From Clostridia bacterium (GTDB lineage: Bacteria > Bacillota > Clostridia > RUG12999), in the NCBI GenBank assembly GCA_017502065.1, contig JAFVVU010000006.1, positions 1-14,751 of the forward strand: a stretch of DNA of 14,751 nt, read 5' to 3'. Below, in pieces: positions 6,983 through 14,669 of this stretch; position 1 is the stretch's first letter, and each line of letters opens with the position of its first letter. The notes below the pieces were generated by a model. It was not told the origin of the DNA. It searched no databases and worked only from the letters and a program-made list of their open reading frames with translations. The position numbers and the translations under genes were made by a program.

Positions 6983-7738
6983 ATGTTTACAAGAAAAAGT
7001 TTCAGCAAATTATACGAAGGTGTTATGGAACCGTTTAAAATTATAGGCAATGTTTATTTTGTAGGTACCTTTCCTGCATCATCACATCTGATAGATACCG
7101 GAGAAGGTCTTATCCTGATAGATACAGGATATTCGGATACACTGTTTTTGCTTATTAATTCGATTTATAAACTGGGATTTTCACCATATGATGTTAAGTA
7201 TATAATACATACGCATTGGCACGGAGACCATACCGAAGCAACTGCTGCTTTTTGTCATTTAACGGGCGCAAAAACATACATAGGCAAAAAGGATGCTGAA
7301 AAAGTAAAACAGCATTTCATACCCGATTACCTGTTAGAAGAGGGCGACGTAGTAAGCCTTGGTAATACCCAAATTGAAGTTATGGAAACACCGGGACATA
7401 CCGAAGGAACAATATCATTATTCTTTAAAACAACGGAAAACGGGAAAACATATAATGTCGGAACGTTCGGCGGTGCCGGAGCAAATACACTTGTGCCCGA
7501 AAGATATGATTTTGAAGGCTGCAGAGAAGCTTATATTGACTCTCTTAATAAGCTTCGCACAAGAAAAGTAGATGTTTTCATCGGCAATCACGTGTGGAAT
7601 AATGATACTGAAGTAAAATCGGAAATTCTGAGAACAACGGGTGAAAATAAGTTTATTGATTCAAATCTCTGGGGTGAATTTCTTGATTTTTGCGAAAACC
7701 GATTAAAAGAAATCCTGGAACGTGAAAATAAGCAATAA
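6983..7738 (+). CDS. MBL-fold metallo-hydrolase with B3-like metal ligands
   Basis: The 251-aa protein is a metallo-beta-lactamase-fold hydrolase. The metal ligands visible are HWHGDH (residues 78-83), His139 in TPGHTEG and His203 in GNHVW. This gives both zinc sites in the arrangement used by subclass B3 enzymes, in which the second His of HxHxDH is a ligand; the strand with VGTFGGAGANT (158-168) also recalls that group. The substrate is unknown. There is no signal peptide, so a secreted antibiotic-degrading role is unlikely and metabolite hydrolysis is more plausible. GAGGA (6972-6976) lies 6 bases before the chosen ATG; an in-frame ATG at 7025 with AAGGTG ahead of it is an alternative start. 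Co-transcription with the ceramidase-like gene suggests they act on the same compound or pathway. No clear terminator follows. Confidence 0.87.
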   Translation: MFTRKSFSKLYEGVMEPFKIIGNVYFVGTFPASSHLIDTGEGLILIDTGYSDTLFLLINSIYKLGFSPYDVKYIIHTHWHGDHTEATAAFCHLTGAKTYIGKKDAEKVKQHFIPDYLLEEGDVVSLGNTQIEVMETPGHTEGTISLFFKTTENGKTYNVGTFGGAGANTLVPERYDFEGCREAYIDSLNKLRTRKVDVFIGNHVWNNDTEVKSEILRTTGENKFIDSNLWGEFLDFCENRLKEILERENKQ

Positions 7739-7770
7739 ATAAGTTTTTAACGAAAATTTTAAAAAAACTA

Positions 7771-7799
7771 TTGACAAATGAAAATCACGAGAGTATAAT
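7771..7799 (+). promoter_or_regulatory. Consensus promoter of the T-box leader
   Basis: TTGACA (7771-7776) and TATAAT (7794-7799) match consensus perfectly with a 17-base spacer. It lies 32 bases after the MBL hydrolase stop codon and starts the leader RNA near 7806. Confidence 0.9.
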
Positions 7800-7805
7800 G
7801 ATAGT

Positions 7806-8081
7806 AATTTGAATATCACAAAACAACTATGACGAAGACGGTCGGAGGGTGAAACCTTAAGAGAGTTGGCGGTTGGTGCAAGCCATCGGGGAAGCTTTCC
7901 AATGACCCATCACTTCTGAGTTGGAGGACCGAAAAGGTTAGTCCTGAGTAGACTCCTTCCGTAAAGCTGCGTTAAAGCAAGGGCTTGATAGAGCCTGGTA
8001 AGTGGCGAATTTTTATATTCGCAATTTGAGTGGTACCGCGAGTTGATACAACCCGTCTCAAAATTTGAGGCGGGTTTTTTG
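7806..8081 (+). promoter_or_regulatory. T-box riboswitch leader
   Basis: The leader has the full T-box layout. Stem I is closed by CGGTC (7839-7843) and GACCG (7928-7932), with AGAGAG (7860-7865) and the distal GGTTGGTGCAAGCC (7871-7884). Stem III is GCGAAT/ATTCGC (8005-8022). The antiterminator pairs TTTGAG (8025-8030) with CTCAAA (8057-8062) and GCGAGTTG (8038-8045) with CAACCCGT (8049-8056), leaving the 7-base bulge TGGTACC (8031-8037) that binds the tRNA acceptor end. The variable bulge base, U8034, calls for a tRNA with A73. The specifier codon is not certain; a proline codon (CCC 7906-7908 or CCA 7907-7909) fits best, because GTGA (7849-7852) pairs with TCAC (7910-7913) just below it. 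Isoleucine (ATC 7909-7911) is the alternative. Uncharged tRNA should permit transcription of the gene that follows. Confidence 0.95.
8050..8080 (+). terminator. Regulated terminator of the T-box leader
   Basis: AACCCGTCTCAA pairs with TTGAGGCGGGTT, followed by TTTTTT (8075-8080). Its 5' arm contains CTCAAA (8057-8062), the same bases that pair with TTTGAG (8025-8030) in the antiterminator. The two structures therefore exclude each other, as expected for tRNA-controlled attenuation. Confidence 0.92.
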
Positions 8082-8140
8082 TTTTATTCAAATCCGTGTC
8101 GGCGTAAAAATACGCGGCGGAAAAGAAAGGAGCAAAAAAG

Positions 8141-10444
8141 ATGGATTACAATTTGAAAGAGGTTGCAGGCCGTATCAAAGACCTGCGCGAAGCAAAAGGA
8201 TATACTCCTGGAGAGCTTGCAAAGCTTACGGGCGTATCGGTAGAAGACTACAAACTTCTTGAAGAAGGAGAAACCGATTTCAGCTTCACATTTATCTACA
8301 AATGTGCAAAAGCGTGCGGCGTTGAAGTTGTTGACCTGCTTGAAGGAACAAGCACAACACTTACTTCCTTTGCAATCACAAGAAAGGGCGAAGGTCTTAA
8401 AATTATCAAAAAGCAGGGCGTAGTGTATAACAACCTTGCACCGAAATTCAAAGACAAACTTGCTGAACCGTTCCTTGTTAAATTCCCGTACCTTGCAGAA
8501 GAGCAGAACGCACCCATCAAACTTAATTCCCATAACGGACAGGAATTTGACGTAATTGTTAAAGGTTCTCTTAAGGTTCAGGTTGGTAACCACGTTGATA
8601 TTCTTAACGAAGGCGATTCAATTTTCTATAACAGTATCATCCCTCACGGTATGATTGCCGTAAGCGAAGGCGGATGTGAATTCCACGCCGTTGTACTTAA
8701 TCCGCAGGATGGACATTTCAGCGAGGAATATCCGGAAGCACCGTTTATAGCTTCAAAAGCTGTAAAAGCGGCAAAAGAAAAGAAGAAAACAGTTGCCGAT
8801 AATTTCATCACATCAACATATGATGATAACGGCGTATTTAACGGAATTTCATTTAAAAATGACGATAAATTCAACTTTGCATTTGACTGTGTTGATGCAA
8901 TTGCAAAGAAAGACCCCGACAAGCTTGCTATGATGTGGGTTGCAAACGATAAAACTGACCGCCGCTTTACATTCAGCGATATGAAAAAATATTCTGCAAA
9001 AACTGCAAACTATTTTGAATCGCTCGGAATCAAAAAAGGCGACACGGTTATGCTTGTGCTCAAACGTCATTACCAGTTCTGGTTCTGTATGCTTGCACTG
9101 CACAAAATCGGTGCAATCGCAATCCCTGCGACAAATCAGCTTGTTGAGCACGATTTTGAATACAGATATAAAGCAGCAGGCGTAAAAGCAATTGTTTGTA
9201 CTGCCGACGGAGATGTATCAGTTGAAGCCGAAAAAGCGGCAGCGGCATTCCCTGATATGCTTAAAATTCTTGTTGGCGGCACAAAAGACGGCTGGCATGA
9301 TTTCAACGTTGAAATGGAACGTTTCAGCACTCATTTTGACCGCACGGAAAATACTCCCTGCGGCGACGACCCGATGCTTATGCTGTTCACATCCGGTACA
9401 ACAGGATATCCGCGTATCGCAACACATTCATATAAATATGCGCTCGGTCATTATCCAACTGCTAAACACTGGCACAACGTAAATCCTGACGGACTTCACT
9501 TTACAATTTCCGATACAGGCTGGGGTAAAGCACTCTGGGGTAAACTCTACGGTCAGTGGCTCTGCGAAGCAGCACAGTTCACCTATGACTTTGACCGCTT
9601 CCATTCCGAAGATATCCTGCCGATGTTTGCTAAATACCATATCACAACATTCTGTGCACCGCCTACAATGTACCGTTTCTTCATCAAAGAAGATTTGTCC
9701 AAATACGACCTTTCTTCAATTGAATATGCAACAACTGCAGGTGAAGCACTTAACCCTGAGGTTTATAATCAGTTCTATAAAGCAACAGGACTTAAGATAA
9801 TGGAAGGCTTTGGTCAGACAGAAACAACCCTTTCAATCGCAAACTTTGTTGGCTCAACACCGAAAATCGGTTCAATGGGTAAACCAAGTCCGCTTTACGA
9901 TGTTGTACTTCTTGATGCCGACGGAAACGAATGCCCGACAGGGGATACCGGTGAAATCTGTGTACGTACAAAAGATGGTGCGCCGTGCGGACTCTTTATC
10001 GGATACTACCTTGACGATGAAAAAACAAAAGACGTATGGTACGACGGATATTATCATACAGGCGACCAGGCAACAATGGACGAAGACGGTTACCTCTGGT
10101 ATGTAGGACGTATCGACGATGTAATCAAATCATCCGGATACCGTATCGGACCATTTGAAATCGAAAGTGTTATCATGGAACTTCCGTATGTTCTTGAATG
10201 TGCAATCACAGCCGTTCCGGACGAAGTCCGCGGACAGATTGTAAAAGCAACAATCGTTCTTACAAAAGGAACTGTGGGCACAGATGAGCTTAAGAAAGAA
10301 GTTCAGGAATACGTTAAAACACATACTGCACCTTACAAATATCCGAGAATTGTTGAATTTGTGGATGAACTTCCGAAAACAATCAGCGGTAAGGTAAGAC
10401 GTGTGGAAATCAGAAACAATGACCTGAAAAAAGCACAGCAGTAA
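8141..10444 (+). CDS. XRE-cupin regulator fused to an AMP-forming acyl-CoA synthetase
   Basis: The 767-aa protein combines three modules. Residues about 8-68 form an XRE-type helix-turn-helix (GELAKLTGVSVEDYKLLEEG). Residues about 110-190 form a cupin barrel with HNGQEFDVIVKG and NSIIPHG. Residues about 245-760 are an ANL-family acyl-CoA synthetase of the medium-chain (ACSM-like) type. Its motifs are P-loop TSGTTGYPR (417-425, arginine in place of the usual lysine), FGQTETT (557-563), YHTGD (638-642), GRIDDVIKSSGYRIG (656-670) and the adenylation lysine K751 in SGKVRR. The enzyme part should activate a carboxylic acid to its CoA thioester. XRE-cupin proteins are normally separate transcription regulators, so this fusion may sense substrate or act on DNA. 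AAAGGAG (8126-8132) lies 8 bases before the ATG. The gene is under T-box control, suggesting a link to amino acid metabolism. Confidence 0.88.
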   Translation: MDYNLKEVAGRIKDLREAKGYTPGELAKLTGVSVEDYKLLEEGETDFSFTFIYKCAKACGVEVVDLLEGTSTTLTSFAITRKGEGLKIIKKQGVVYNNLAPKFKDKLAEPFLVKFPYLAEEQNAPIKLNSHNGQEFDVIVKGSLKVQVGNHVDILNEGDSIFYNSIIPHGMIAVSEGGCEFHAVVLNPQDGHFSEEYPEAPFIASKAVKAAKEKKKTVADNFITSTYDDNGVFNGISFKNDDKFNFAFDCVDAIAKKDPDKLAMMWVANDKTDRRFTFSDMKKYSAKTANYFESLGIKKGDTVMLVLKRHYQFWFCMLALHKIGAIAIPATNQLVEHDFEYRYKAAGVKAIVCTADGDVSVEAEKAAAAFPDMLKILVGGTKDGWHDFNVEMERFSTHFDRTENTPCGDDPMLMLFTSGTTGYPRIATHSYKYALGHYPTAKHWHNVNPDGLHFTISDTGWGKALWGKLYGQWLCEAAQFTYDFDRFHSEDILPMFAKYHITTFCAPPTMYRFFIKEDLSKYDLSSIEYATTAGEALNPEVYNQFYKATGLKIMEGFGQTETTLSIANFVGSTPKIGSMGKPSPLYDVVLLDADGNECPTGDTGEICVRTKDGAPCGLFIGYYLDDEKTKDVWYDGYYHTGDQATMDEDGYLWYVGRIDDVIKSSGYRIGPFEIESVIMELPYVLECAITAVPDEVRGQIVKATIVLTKGTVGTDELKKEVQEYVKTHTAPYKYPRIVEFVDELPKTISGKVRRVEIRNNDLKKAQQ

Positions 10445-10472
10445 TGGAATGAGATAAAAGGCGACGAACATC

Positions 10473-10510
10473 AAAAAAGGAGTAGCAATTGCTACTCCTT
10501 TATTATTTTG
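10473..10510. terminator. Bidirectional terminator between convergent genes
   Basis: A perfect 26-base palindrome (10476-10501, centre AGCAATTGCT) is flanked by an A run on the left and a T-rich tract (TTTATTATTTT) on the right. It can end transcription of the acyl-CoA synthetase gene on the plus strand and of the S-layer glycosidase gene on the minus strand, whose stop codon lies at 10503-10505. Confidence 0.85.
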
Positions 10511-13500
10511 CAATTCGTGACATTATAACAGCAGCTTCTGCGCGTGTAGTATTTCCAAGCGGATTGATTGTAAGGTCGGTATTACCTGTAATAATTCTTG
10601 AAGCAACCATTGATCCGATATCGCTGAGTGCATAATCAGCTATAAGCGATGTATCGGAGAAATTTTTAAGAACTTCTTGCGGGGCTACTGCTGAAATTCT
10701 GCTGAGAGAGCGAAGTCCTCTTGCACAGATAACCATAAGGTCCTGTCTTGAAATTGGTTCTTCGGGGCTATATGTGCCGTCTCCCGAGCCTTTAAGAATT
10801 CCAAGTGCTTTGCCTATCGCAATTTCTTTTGCATAATAGCTGCTTTCGTCAACATCAGTAAACTGGTCTGTCGCTTCCGCTGTAAGACCGAGTGCACGGA
10901 TAAGATACATTGCAAAGTCGCCTCGTGTGATATTTTCGCCCGGCGCGTAGATACGCTCGCCTTTGGTGTTTGCAATTTTCTTTGATACCATTTTTTTAAT
11001 TGCATCAGCTGCCCAAAGGTGATTTCCGAGGTCTGTAAACATCGGCTCGGCAAGAACCGCAGTATCTATATTTTCTGTAAGTGCTATTTCATAAAGCGAA
11101 ACCTGTCCCGGTTTTAATGTAAGGTTAAAGGTAGAATCTTCTGAATAGACCACTTTGTCTGTTGTGCCGTTTACAAGGTTTGCAGTAAATCCGTTTATTT
11201 CGATAAGTCCGTTTGCACTTTCTATGTTAAAGCTTACCGGCGTATCTTTTCCGTCGTTTTTATGTTCTTTAATAAGAACGTACAATTTTCCGTCCGAAAC
11301 CCAGCTTCTCATCCAGTAATCACTGCCCATATATTCATTAAAGACAGGTGAATTTTTTCTTACAAAATGGTCGTACATCTGATGCATTTCGCCACTTTCC
11401 TTAACCTTTGTAAGCACAGACATAAGAGTTGGCGTATTTTCGTCCGTAACATAATATCCTATTCCTTCCGCACCGCCCCAAAGAGTTGTGTATAAATTCA
11501 TTCTGTATTCATCCTCTGTCGGTTCCCACGGCAAGAACCAGTCGGAAGCATAACCGAGTGCCCATACTTCTTTTTCGTCAAATACTGAATTTACTGCACG
11601 TTTTGTTCTGTTATACGGATGATATGTCTGGGTTGTCTGTGCAGGATACGGGTCAATTGCCGCAATATCAACATATTGAAACGCCCGTTCATATGAATTC
11701 GGCACTCCGGTTGATTCAATATTATATACCGGATGCACAGGGTCAATTTCTCTTATAACTCTGTATCCTTCTTCAAGATATTCAAGCATTTCCGCATAAG
11801 TTTGAGCCATTTTTCCAACGCCCGTATTATAGCAAGGTTCGTCCATCATCATCCATGCATAAAGTGCAGGATGGTCTTTGAACTCTTCAACAAGAAGGCG
11901 TGTTGTGGGAATCTGGAACGGATGTCCCGCCACACGTCCGTAAAGCTGATATATAACTTTAAGTCCGCGTTTATGCGCTTCGTCCATAATTCGTCTTATT
12001 TCGGGAATATTTTCCGGATTGCTGAAATGCACATCATCCGGTCGGATTACCGTTATGCCTGCTTTTGCATAATCGTCAAAATATTTTTCCCATGCACCGT
12101 AAAGAAACATAACATCAATAGGCTTTCCGTTTTCGTCAAGCATCTGCCCTTTTTCATTAAGTGCCGTCGGTCTGTCATATCGGTAAATTCGTTTCGGCTC
12201 ACTTTCTTCAATAACCGTACCATCCGCCCGTTTATACACAGCCGAAATAGTATATTTTTTTGTTTTTTCTGCAAGTGTCATAACATCAAATTCAGCTTTG
12301 GTTGCAGGAGAAGCAGGAACCGATTGAGATGCAATAACATTATTGCCATCTTTAATTATAAATTCAACGCTGCTTTCGTTTTCAATAGGATAATTGATAT
12401 AATCAATATCGGCAAACGCTTCTATAATGCCGTCTTCGGTATAATAAAAAGCATCCTTTGTATAAAACTCCATATTGGCAGATGTGCCTGCAGGCCCGAA
12501 TGAGATATCATCATAGTAAAGTGTTCCCATTCCCGTCATACGCAAATAAAAAACTACAGTATTTGTTTTTTCGGGAAGAGTGAAAAGCAGTTTTATTTCC
12601 TGCCACTCCTCATTTTCCGGAATTATTTTGTTTGATTCGGCATCCGAAATATATGTAGATGCCGACGTTTGGGCACTGTTGTAGAATTCAATTTTCATCA
12701 TTGCCCCGTTAAGCGCTGACATATTTTTTGCTTTTACCCATGCGGAAAGCACGTAATCCGTGTTAGCAACAAGGTTACCGCTTACTACCTGCTGTATATA
12801 CGGAAGATAAACAGCGGGGTCATCGGTAGAAATTTTTGCACTGCGGCTGCCTGTGTGTGCTTCTTCATCTGTAACGGTGGTAACAGTTCCCCAATTGCCC
12901 TGAAATCCTCTGTAGTTTTTGGGTGCGGTGCCGTCAGCTGTAATTTCTTCAAACGAAGGGTTTGCAACCACATTGTCTACCCCCGGGATTATGGTTGCAT
13001 TGGCATTTTCCTCAAGCTCCTTTGCAAGAAGCTCCTGCGAATGTGCCCACACGTTTGCGGCAAGGGTACGTCTTGCAGTTGCTTCTTCAAGTGTAGATTC
13101 CGTAACTTCCCCTACAAAGCTTGCATCATCCCAGTATATTTCGCCACCGCAGTCAAGGCGAAGCTGAATTTTTGCCATTCCCCCTTTTTCGGGAGCAATT
13201 CCTTCAATTTCGCAAAGGGTCCATTTTTCGCCATTTCCGGAAAAACAGTCATAGACTGATGAGCCGGCATAGGTTTTTCCGTCTGCTTCATAAAACTCTA
13301 TTTTCATTATGCCGCCCACATCAGAAGAAAAATCAAGTAATTCTTTCACATAAAGATATGCAGAAAATTTATAGTTTTTACCCGGAATAATCCCGTAAAT
13401 ATCATGCAGAATAATCTGTTTTGTTCCATCGTTTGCCGAAAGCTTTGCCGCACGTTCTCCGCTGCGAGCTATCGTGGTAGATACACGGGAGTTGGTGTTG

Positions 13501-13661
13501 TCAAAACCGCTCCAGAAGGCAAAAGACGTTCCGAGAAGCTCCATATCTCCATTGGCAATGAGGTCTCCTTTAACGAAAGTTTCTTTTGCATTTGTGGCAA
13601 TTCCGCCAAATAACGTGCAAAGCAAAGTAAGTATCAGCACTACAGATAAAAGTTTTTTCAT
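10503..13661 (-). CDS. S-layer-anchored glycoside-hydrolase-like surface protein
   Basis: The 1052-aa protein starts with a signal peptide (residues 1-25, hydrophobic core LLSVVLILTLLCTLF). Two CBM4/9-like carbohydrate-binding modules follow (about 28-185 and 230-392; each ends in a YWDDASF or YYDDISF strand), then an Ig-like strand region (400-495). A TIM-barrel glycoside-hydrolase-like module spans about 510-765 with YAWMMMDEP (601-609), where Glu608 is the likely acid/base, and PWEPTEDEYRMNLYTTLWGG (711-730). A C-terminal beta domain (775-862) and three SLH repeats (875-920, 934-980, 998-1050) complete it. SLH repeats bind cell-wall polysaccharide, so the protein should sit on the outer surface and act on a glycan. 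No family number can be assigned, and the nucleophile is not clear. The ATG has GGGGGA upstream. The AraC-type gene across the promoter region is its likely regulator. Confidence 0.85.
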   Translation of the reverse strand: MKKLLSVVLILTLLCTLFGGIATNAKETFVKGDLIANGDMELLGTSFAFWSGFDNTNSRVSTTIARSGERAAKLSANDGTKQIILHDIYGIIPGKNYKFSAYLYVKELLDFSSDVGGIMKIEFYEADGKTYAGSSVYDCFSGNGEKWTLCEIEGIAPEKGGMAKIQLRLDCGGEIYWDDASFVGEVTESTLEEATARRTLAANVWAHSQELLAKELEENANATIIPGVDNVVANPSFEEITADGTAPKNYRGFQGNWGTVTTVTDEEAHTGSRSAKISTDDPAVYLPYIQQVVSGNLVANTDYVLSAWVKAKNMSALNGAMMKIEFYNSAQTSASTYISDAESNKIIPENEEWQEIKLLFTLPEKTNTVVFYLRMTGMGTLYYDDISFGPAGTSANMEFYTKDAFYYTEDGIIEAFADIDYINYPIENESSVEFIIKDGNNVIASQSVPASPATKAEFDVMTLAEKTKKYTISAVYKRADGTVIEESEPKRIYRYDRPTALNEKGQMLDENGKPIDVMFLYGAWEKYFDDYAKAGITVIRPDDVHFSNPENIPEIRRIMDEAHKRGLKVIYQLYGRVAGHPFQIPTTRLLVEEFKDHPALYAWMMMDEPCYNTGVGKMAQTYAEMLEYLEEGYRVIREIDPVHPVYNIESTGVPNSYERAFQYVDIAAIDPYPAQTTQTYHPYNRTKRAVNSVFDEKEVWALGYASDWFLPWEPTEDEYRMNLYTTLWGGAEGIGYYVTDENTPTLMSVLTKVKESGEMHQMYDHFVRKNSPVFNEYMGSDYWMRSWVSDGKLYVLIKEHKNDGKDTPVSFNIESANGLIEINGFTANLVNGTTDKVVYSEDSTFNLTLKPGQVSLYEIALTENIDTAVLAEPMFTDLGNHLWAADAIKKMVSKKIANTKGERIYAPGENITRGDFAMYLIRALGLTAEATDQFTDVDESSYYAKEIAIGKALGILKGSGDGTYSPEEPISRQDLMVICARGLRSLSRISAVAPQEVLKNFSDTSLIADYALSDIGSMVASRIITGNTDLTINPLGNTTRAEAAVIMSRIAK

Positions 13662-13676
13662 TTTATTTCCCCCGTA

Positions 13677-13705
13677 TTGATTTTTTTACAATTTCATTAT
13701 ATAAT
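13677..13705 (+). promoter_or_regulatory. Promoter of the AraC-family gene
   Basis: TTGATT (13677-13682) and TATAAT (13700-13705) are spaced by 17 bases. The -10 box overlaps that of the divergent glycosidase promoter within the palindrome ATTATATAAT (13696-13705), so RNA polymerase can occupy only one of the two promoters at a time. Confidence 0.65.
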
Positions 13706-13724
13706 GTATGTAAAACTACGTCAA
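13696..13724 (-). promoter_or_regulatory. Promoter of the S-layer glycosidase gene
   Basis: On the minus strand TTGACG (13719-13724) and TATAAT (13696-13701) are spaced by 17 bases, giving a start near 13689 and a leader of about 28 bases. It is the stronger match of the two overlapping promoters here. Confidence 0.78.
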
Positions 13725-13758
13725 CCAAAATTTTGTGTTTTATCAACAGGTGACTTTT

Positions 13759-14634
13759 ATGTACAAATATGCAACCTATAATATGAATAACAAAAATGAT
13801 TTTTGTATGTCCGCTTCTTGTCTGGATATTTTTGAAAACATTTCTTTTTTGCATAGCGGTGCCGACTTTCCGATTGGAGCATCTCCGTCCGATTACTGCA
13901 TTTCACAAAAAAATGCTTATTTAACTATTTCATACAGCCATGTAAACGAAACTGTCTATACAATCAACGGCAAAACATATGTTGTAAAAAAGGGAGAGTT
14001 TCTTATTCAGGGGCGCGGCAGCATAAACAGCCAGACCCCGGGAAAAGGCGGCAGTGTTACTTATGGTGTAAGGGTAAATCCGCAGTTTTGTAAAAAATAC
14101 GGACTGTGCGATGATATTGTGTGCCATATAAAGGCAGATGAACAAATGCAGGATTTATTTTTAAATCTTATCCGTAAATATGACGAAAACCCCTTCAGTT
14201 CTTCTGCAACAACGGCAATGCTTCAGCTTCTTATGTACATAAATCGTAAGTACAAGCAGTATTCCGCAAAGCTTGATGACAACGGCGTTCTTTCCGATAA
14301 GCAAATGGAAAAGGTAATCAAATATATTAACCGCAATCTGTTTAATAAAATACGCCTTTCCGATATGGCAGCACTTCTCAATCTGGAGCAGACATATTTC
14401 AGCCATATATTTAAAAAAACCTGCGGGCAGAGTCCCATTGCCTATGCAAATTTTTTGCGTTGTGAAAACGCCAGGGAAATTCTTCTGACAACGGATTTTA
14501 CTGCAAAGGAAGTTATTGAGGCTTGCGGATTTCAAAGTATGTCGCATTTTAAAAGCATGTACAAAAAATTAACCGGCAGAGATGTTCTTGTTGATGCCGC
14601 TACCGAACCGGTGGAAATTGAAGTAAAAAAGTAA
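13759..14634 (+). CDS. AraC-family transcriptional regulator
   Basis: The 291-aa protein has an N-terminal ligand-binding region with cupin-like strands (about residues 30-110, including VYTINGKTYVVKKGEFLIQG) and a C-terminal double helix-turn-helix of the AraC family (about 188-283). The first HTH contains IRLSDMAALLNLEQTYFSHIF and the second the family signature FTAKEVIEACGFQSMSHFKSMY. Its layout matches regulators of sugar utilisation, which bind a sugar and switch on adjacent genes. The ATG at 13759 is chosen because AGGTGA (13748-13753) lies just upstream; an in-frame GTG at 13735 has no such site. It is divergent from the S-layer glycosidase gene and is likely to control it, possibly with the second SLH gene on its other side. 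Confidence 0.9.
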   Translation: MYKYATYNMNNKNDFCMSASCLDIFENISFLHSGADFPIGASPSDYCISQKNAYLTISYSHVNETVYTINGKTYVVKKGEFLIQGRGSINSQTPGKGGSVTYGVRVNPQFCKKYGLCDDIVCHIKADEQMQDLFLNLIRKYDENPFSSSATTAMLQLLMYINRKYKQYSAKLDDNGVLSDKQMEKVIKYINRNLFNKIRLSDMAALLNLEQTYFSHIFKKTCGQSPIAYANFLRCENAREILLTTDFTAKEVIEACGFQSMSHFKSMYKKLTGRDVLVDAATEPVEIEVKK

Positions 14635-14668
14635 AAAAAGAAGGACGGGAAATTCCGTCCTCTTAATA
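14632..14668. terminator. Terminator between the AraC gene and the second SLH gene
   Basis: AGGACGG (14642-14648) and CCGTCCT (14655-14661) form a 7-bp stem around GAAATT. The A run at 14633-14639 becomes a strong U tract on the minus strand, so it terminates the incoming minus-strand SLH gene best. The plus-strand tract (TCTTAATATTTATTT) is weaker but may also serve the AraC gene. Confidence 0.75.
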
Positions 14669-14669
14669 T

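Noticed and set aside
8084..8593. Open 169-codon frame on the minus strand
   Set aside because: It is antisense to the XRE-cupin region and runs into the T-box leader; it has no start signals.
10476..10501. Perfect palindrome considered as an operator
   Set aside because: It lies between two convergent stop codons with A and T tracts on either side, which fits a bidirectional terminator.
11733..12503. Open 256-codon frame on the plus strand
   Set aside because: It lies wholly antisense to the S-layer glycosidase gene, has a composition typical of an antisense shadow, and has no promoter or ribosome binding site.
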